DNA of 8,999 nucleotides, from assembly GCA_937957895.1 (NCBI GenBank), contig CALFEZ010000107.1:1-8999 (forward strand), given 5' to 3'. The position numbers and the translations under genes were made by a program. The stretch is from an uncultured Erysipelotrichaceae bacterium. Its GTDB lineage: Bacteria > Bacillota_I > Bacilli_A > Erysipelotrichales > Erysipelotrichaceae. Shown here one piece after another: positions 6,059 through 8,999 of this stretch. Position 1 is the first letter of the stretch. Every line of letters begins with the position of its first letter. The notes below the pieces were generated by a model that saw only the letters and a program-made list of their open reading frames with translations, ran no database searches and had not been told where the DNA came from.

Positions 6059-6535
6059 ATGTCATTGTTTCATGAGAATTTAATATTTCTGGATTTCCAG
6101 GCAAGCGATCAATTCGATTTCTTGAATCAAATGGCCGGATTTCTCATCAAAGAGAACTATGTGTTGCCTTCCTATCTGGAGGCTATCCTGGAAAGGGAAA
6201 GGAAATATCCCACGGGGCTTCCTTCAGAACCTTTTCCGGTAGCAATACCACACGGTGACCCGGAGCATGTGATCGAGCCATGCATCGTCGTCGTCCGTCC
6301 GCATGCTCCGATTCCTTTTGGTGAAATGGGCACTGCAGACTCTACCATCTTGGCGAGATACATTTTCATGCTCGTGGTCAAACGAGCTGAAAACCAGATC
6401 GCCCTGCTTCAAAACATGATCGACATGTTCATGCGTGAAGAAGCCATGTTGAAGCTTGACAAAGCTGATACAGCCAGCGAGATCATGGCTGTGTTGAAAG
6501 AATACATCAACATAGAAAAGGAGGAAACAGAGTGA
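6059..6535 (+). CDS. gatA: PTS sugar transporter EIIA, galactitol/fructose type
   Basis: This 158-residue cytoplasmic PTS component of the fructose-mannitol/EIIA type 2 fold receives phosphate from HPr on a histidine and passes it to EIIB. The expected active-site motif is present as PVAIPHGDPEH, with His65 the likely phosphorylated residue. ERERKYPTGLP upstream and the PIPFGEMG segment are also typical of GatA-like EIIA. A longer open frame runs upstream to 5849, but GGAGGGG sits 4 nt before the ATG at 6059 and the promoter lies within the longer frame, so the shorter start is right. Its TGA overlaps the GTG start of the EIIB gene by 4 bp, implying translational coupling. It is first in the operon EIIA-EIIB-EIIC-kinase. 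The Gat label describes family only; the sugar is not proven. Confidence 0.9.
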   Translation: MSLFHENLIFLDFQASDQFDFLNQMAGFLIKENYVLPSYLEAILERERKYPTGLPSEPFPVAIPHGDPEHVIEPCIVVVRPHAPIPFGEMGTADSTILARYIFMLVVKRAENQIALLQNMIDMFMREEAMLKLDKADTASEIMAVLKEYINIEKEETE

Positions 6536-6813
6536 AACGAGTCATAGTTGCTTGTGGATCGGGAGTTGCAACTTCGCAAATGGTTGCATCCAAAGTGGGG
6601 CGTTTACTTAAAGAGCGTCGTGTCAATGCGATCGTGGATGCCGTGGATATCAAATCCATCGACACCCATATCAAACAGTGTGATGCCTACATCGCGATCA
6701 CAGCACCGACGAAGCAGTTCAACGTTCCAGTTTTAAATGGTATTGCTTTTTTGACCGGGATGAACATGGACAAGGAATTAGACAAGCTTATTGAGATCCT
6801 GAAAGCAAAGTAA
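6532..6813 (+). CDS. gatB: PTS sugar transporter EIIB, galactitol family
   Basis: This 93-residue EIIB component carries phosphate on a cysteine between EIIA and the sugar bound by EIIC. The N-terminal phosphoryl loop VACGSGVATSQM has Cys8 in the expected place, directly after the first beta strand MKRVIVA, as in GatB/lactose-type EIIB folds. Length is normal. It starts with GTG, supported by AAGGAGG about 7 nt upstream, and overlaps the EIIA stop by 4 bp. A 68-bp gap with a small GC hairpin separates it from the EIIC gene. The GTG start and overlap suggest that its level is tied to EIIA translation. Confidence 0.92.
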   Translation: MKRVIVACGSGVATSQMVASKVGRLLKERRVNAIVDAVDIKSIDTHIKQCDAYIAITAPTKQFNVPVLNGIAFLTGMNMDKELDKLIEILKAK

Positions 6814-6844
6814 GCTGTTCTTGTCCGATTCATTATATTATTTA

Positions 6845-6855
6845 GCGCTTGGCGC
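6845..6855 (+). other. Small intercistronic hairpin before the EIIC gene
   Basis: GCGC-TTG-GCGC forms a 4-bp GC stem with a 3-nt loop between the EIIB and EIIC genes. It is followed by an A-run, not a T-run, on the + strand, so it is not a terminator for the operon. It may affect mRNA processing or may be incidental. Confidence 0.25.
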
Positions 6856-6881
6856 AAAAAATCTTTACGAAAGGGGATTTT

Positions 6882-8240
6882 ATGGAATATTTACAGTTAG
6901 TAGTTGATTATGTTCTAGGACTGGGTTCACAAGTGTTCTTGCCATTGGTCATGATCCTTGTGGGCTTGCTGGTCAAGATGAAATTCAGCGAAGCTTTCTC
7001 TGCCGGTTTGACCCTTGGTGTCGCTTTTGTCGGTATGGGAACCATCGTTGGGTTCATGTTCAGTTTCATCAGCCCTGCCGCTGAAGCTTTGGTTGAGAAT
7101 TCAGGTATCACCCTTACAGCTATCGACGTAGGTTGGGCACCATTGGCCGCCATCGCTTGGGCTTGGCCATATGCATTCTTCATGTTCCCGATCCAAATCG
7201 CCATCAACATCGCGATGATCGCTCTAAACAAGACAAGCACACTTAACGTTGACTTGTGGAACGTGTGGAACAAGATTTTGACCGCTGTGATGGTTGCTGC
7301 CATCTCCGGTTCTGTCGCAATGGCGCTAGTCGTCGGCGCGATCCAAGTAGTCATCGAATTGTGGAACGCAGATTTGACTCAAAAACAAATCTACAACATC
7401 ACAGGCATTCCTGGAGTTTCATGTCCACACTCCATGACCGTATTTGGCGTAGTGTTGAATCCTTTCAACAAATTGATGGAAAAAATTCCTGGTCTTAACG
7501 CCAATGTCGATGCTTATGTATTGAAAGAAAAGATCGGTATCTTTGCTGAAAACCATGTCATGGGCTTCATCATCGGTAACTTGATCGGTTTTGCTGCCGG
7601 TTACAGCTGGCAAGATGCTTTGAATCTTGGTATCTCTACCGGTACCGCATTGACTCTGTTCCCAATGGTTGCAAAACTGTTTATGGTCGCATTGTCACCT
7701 ATTTCCGATGCAGCTGGCGAATTCATGAAAAAACGTTTCCCAGGCCGCGAATTCTTTATTGGTCTTGACTGGCCGTTCTTGGCTGGATCTCCAGAACTAT
7801 GGGTTGCTGCTGTTCTATTGGTTCCAGTTACCTTGTTGTTCTCCATCATCCTTCCTGGCAACAACGTCTTGCCATTGGGTGGTATCATCAACATCTGTTT
7901 GGTAGTTCCATTGCTGATCGTTACCGGCGGAAACTTGATCCGCATGGTCGTCATGGGAATCCTTGCTTCTCCGATCTTCTTGTATGTTGGAACCGTTTTG
8001 GCTCCGATCATCACTGATTTGGCGATCGAGACCGGCACATACGCTGTACCTGCTGGCCAATTGATTTCTTGGGCTGGTATGGAAATGCCTGTCTTCCGTT
8101 ATGTATTCTCACGTGCAGCCAACATTATCAACGGAGATTTCCTTGGTATCGTGATGCTGGTAGCATGGGCTGGACTCTGGTACTTGTATGTTAAAGAGTT
8201 CACTGCCAGAAACAAAAAATTCGAAGAAGAAGAAGCATAA
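6882..8240 (+). CDS. gatC: PTS galactitol-family transporter EIIC
   Basis: This 452-residue polytopic membrane protein forms the sugar channel of a galactitol-family (PTS-Gat) permease. It follows GatC closely: YVLGLGSQVFLPLVMILVG at the start, FVGMGTIVGFM, the ITLTAIDVGW segment, NVDLWNVWNKI, FAENHVMGFIIGNLIGFAAG, EFFIGLDWPFL and LPGNNVLPLGGI. About ten or more hydrophobic segments are visible, and the C-terminus is a short charged tail ending in EEEEA. The ATG at 6882 is chosen because AAAGGGG precedes it; a TTG start 33 bp upstream is possible but has no ribosome binding site. GATC density is lower here than in the left-hand genes, and many codons end in C or T, as expected of a well-expressed gene. 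Transported substrate is unknown: galactitol, another hexitol, a pentitol or a ketose are all possible for this family. Confidence 0.93.
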   Translation: MEYLQLVVDYVLGLGSQVFLPLVMILVGLLVKMKFSEAFSAGLTLGVAFVGMGTIVGFMFSFISPAAEALVENSGITLTAIDVGWAPLAAIAWAWPYAFFMFPIQIAINIAMIALNKTSTLNVDLWNVWNKILTAVMVAAISGSVAMALVVGAIQVVIELWNADLTQKQIYNITGIPGVSCPHSMTVFGVVLNPFNKLMEKIPGLNANVDAYVLKEKIGIFAENHVMGFIIGNLIGFAAGYSWQDALNLGISTGTALTLFPMVAKLFMVALSPISDAAGEFMKKRFPGREFFIGLDWPFLAGSPELWVAAVLLVPVTLLFSIILPGNNVLPLGGIINICLVVPLLIVTGGNLIRMVVMGILASPIFLYVGTVLAPIITDLAIETGTYAVPAGQLISWAGMEMPVFRYVFSRAANIINGDFLGIVMLVAWAGLWYLYVKEFTARNKKFEEEEA

Positions 8241-8255
8241 AACCTACTGCTAATC

Positions 8256-8286
8256 AAAGACGATCTTAGTTTCTAGGGTCGTCTTT
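8256..8286 (+). other. Strong intercistronic hairpin between EIIC and kinase genes
   Basis: AAAGACGATC (8256-8265) pairs with GGTCGTCTTT (8277-8286), including one G-U pair. The loop pairs further (TTAG with CTAG, one wobble) to leave only TTT. This gives a continuous stem of about 14 bp. Only three T residues end it and no T-run follows, so it looks like a partial attenuator or an mRNA-stabilising element that sets EIIC against kinase levels, not a full terminator. Confidence 0.65.
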
Positions 8287-8304
8287 CCAACAAAGGAGAC
8301 AATC

Positions 8305-8999
8305 ATGATCTTTACAGTCACACTCAATACAGCGATCGACCATATCATCGAAGTGGAAGGCACCCTGACACGCAAGGCCAACAACAAGACCAAAAATGTC
8401 ATTTATGACATCGGCGGCAAGGCCATCCATGTTTCCGTTGCCCTTAGCTACATGAACATCCCCAACAAAGCCACCGGCATCGTCGGCGGCAAGATGGGAC
8501 AACTCATGGTCGAACTTGCTGAAAAAAAGGGAGTCGACTGTCACTTCTTTGAACAAGAGAACTGTGAAACCAGAGAATCGATCATCCTTTTGGATCAATC
8601 CGGTCAAGGCAGCTACATGATCACCCAACGTGGGTTCGTTCTGTCACGATCAAGCATCCAGAAGATCCGTGACTTTCTCTTTGATAACGTCCAAAAAGAC
8701 GATATCGTCGTCTTTTCGGGAACTCCGCCTCAAGGCTTTGACATCAAGGATTACAAAGATCTTTTGATGGTAGTCAAAGAAAAAGGTGCACGACTGATCG
8801 CTGATACGACCAAAGAATACTTACAAACAGCATTGACATGTCATCCGACTTTGGTCAAACCCAATGAATTTGAGTTTCAGGAGTTTATCCAACGTGAACT
8901 GCATACCATCGATGATTATGTCAATGCACTCAAAGAAATGAGTGACCTGGCTGAGATGTGGGTGGTATCATTGGGTAAAAAGGGATCGATCGCCAAAAG
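8305..8999 (+). CDS. PfkB-family sugar-phosphate kinase (FruK/LacC-like), 3' end outside window
   Basis: The first 231 residues of a PfkB-superfamily kinase are present; the frame is open to the window end. It resembles 1-phosphofructokinase and tagatose-6-phosphate kinase, which phosphorylate ketohexose monophosphates to bisphosphates. Visible features are MIFTVTLNTAIDH at the start (Asp12 in the substrate position), TRES at 89-92, SGTPPQG at 138-144, LVKPNEFEF at 183-191 and VVSLGKKGS at 220-228. The glycine-rich motif near residue 37 reads GGKAIHVS, where FruK and LacC usually have GGKGINV. The catalytic GAGD motif would lie beyond the window. AAAGGAG is 7 nt before the ATG. The gene is last of the visible operon, after a strong hairpin. 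Its exact substrate is unknown; it probably acts on the phosphorylated product of the adjacent PTS or a derivative. Confidence 0.88.
   Translation, partial: MIFTVTLNTAIDHIIEVEGTLTRKANNKTKNVIYDIGGKAIHVSVALSYMNIPNKATGIVGGKMGQLMVELAEKKGVDCHFFEQENCETRESIILLDQSGQGSYMITQRGFVLSRSSIQKIRDFLFDNVQKDDIVVFSGTPPQGFDIKDYKDLLMVVKEKGARLIADTTKEYLQTALTCHPTLVKPNEFEFQEFIQRELHTIDDYVNALKEMSDLAEMWVVSLGKKGSIAK

Noticed and set aside
6908..7354. 148-residue minus-strand frame inside the EIIC gene
   Set aside because: It is the antisense shadow of a clear GatC gene, with no ribosome binding site or family resemblance.
8266..8628. 120-residue minus-strand frame over the start of the kinase gene
   Set aside because: The + strand encodes a recognisable PfkB kinase across this region; the minus frame is a shadow.
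1..8999. CRISPR array, tRNA, rRNA, transposase or attachment site
   Set aside because: No regularly spaced direct repeats, cloverleaf, rRNA-like block, transposase gene or flanking terminal repeats were seen.

Overview
The window looks like a chromosomal segment of a low-to-moderate GC member of the Bacillota. Genes have strong AAGGAGG-type ribosome binding sites and sigma-A-like promoters. TGA works as a stop and TGG encodes tryptophan, so the code is standard. An erysipelotrichial or related lineage is a guess from gene content only. No rRNA, tRNA, CRISPR array, insertion sequence or phage gene is visible.

Left part (1-2493): an aspartate/glutamate-racemase-family gene on the + strand converges on, and overlaps by 14 bp, a 581-residue minus-strand gene. 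By eye, that protein follows the whole layout of the RecQ helicase plus phosphoribosyltransferase fusion family. It lacks the Walker A region, and the other catalytic motifs I could place are altered. It reads as an intact open frame, so it is a candidate RecQ-derived pseudo-enzyme and the oddest gene here.

Middle part (2537-5146), all on the minus strand: a three-gene operon encodes a PadR-type repressor, a membrane protein with a DUF1700-like N-terminus, and a DUF4097-type beta-repeat membrane-anchored protein. Its promoter carries AT-rich palindromes. Upstream is a small monocistronic gene for a bacterial PH-domain-like protein, with its own extended -10 promoter and terminator.

Right part (5124-8999): a sugar or polyol catabolic module. 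A fucA-like class II aldolase gene (minus strand) diverges from a plus-strand operon encoding galactitol-family PTS components EIIA, EIIB and EIIC and a PfkB-family sugar-phosphate kinase cut by the window end. About 145 bp between the two -35 elements contains several nested inverted repeats, likely a shared regulator-binding region. The probable logic is uptake and phosphorylation by the PTS, then a second phosphorylation and/or retro-aldol cleavage. The substrate cannot be read from this sequence.

The tetranucleotide GATC is strongly over-represented, especially in the RecQ-like gene.
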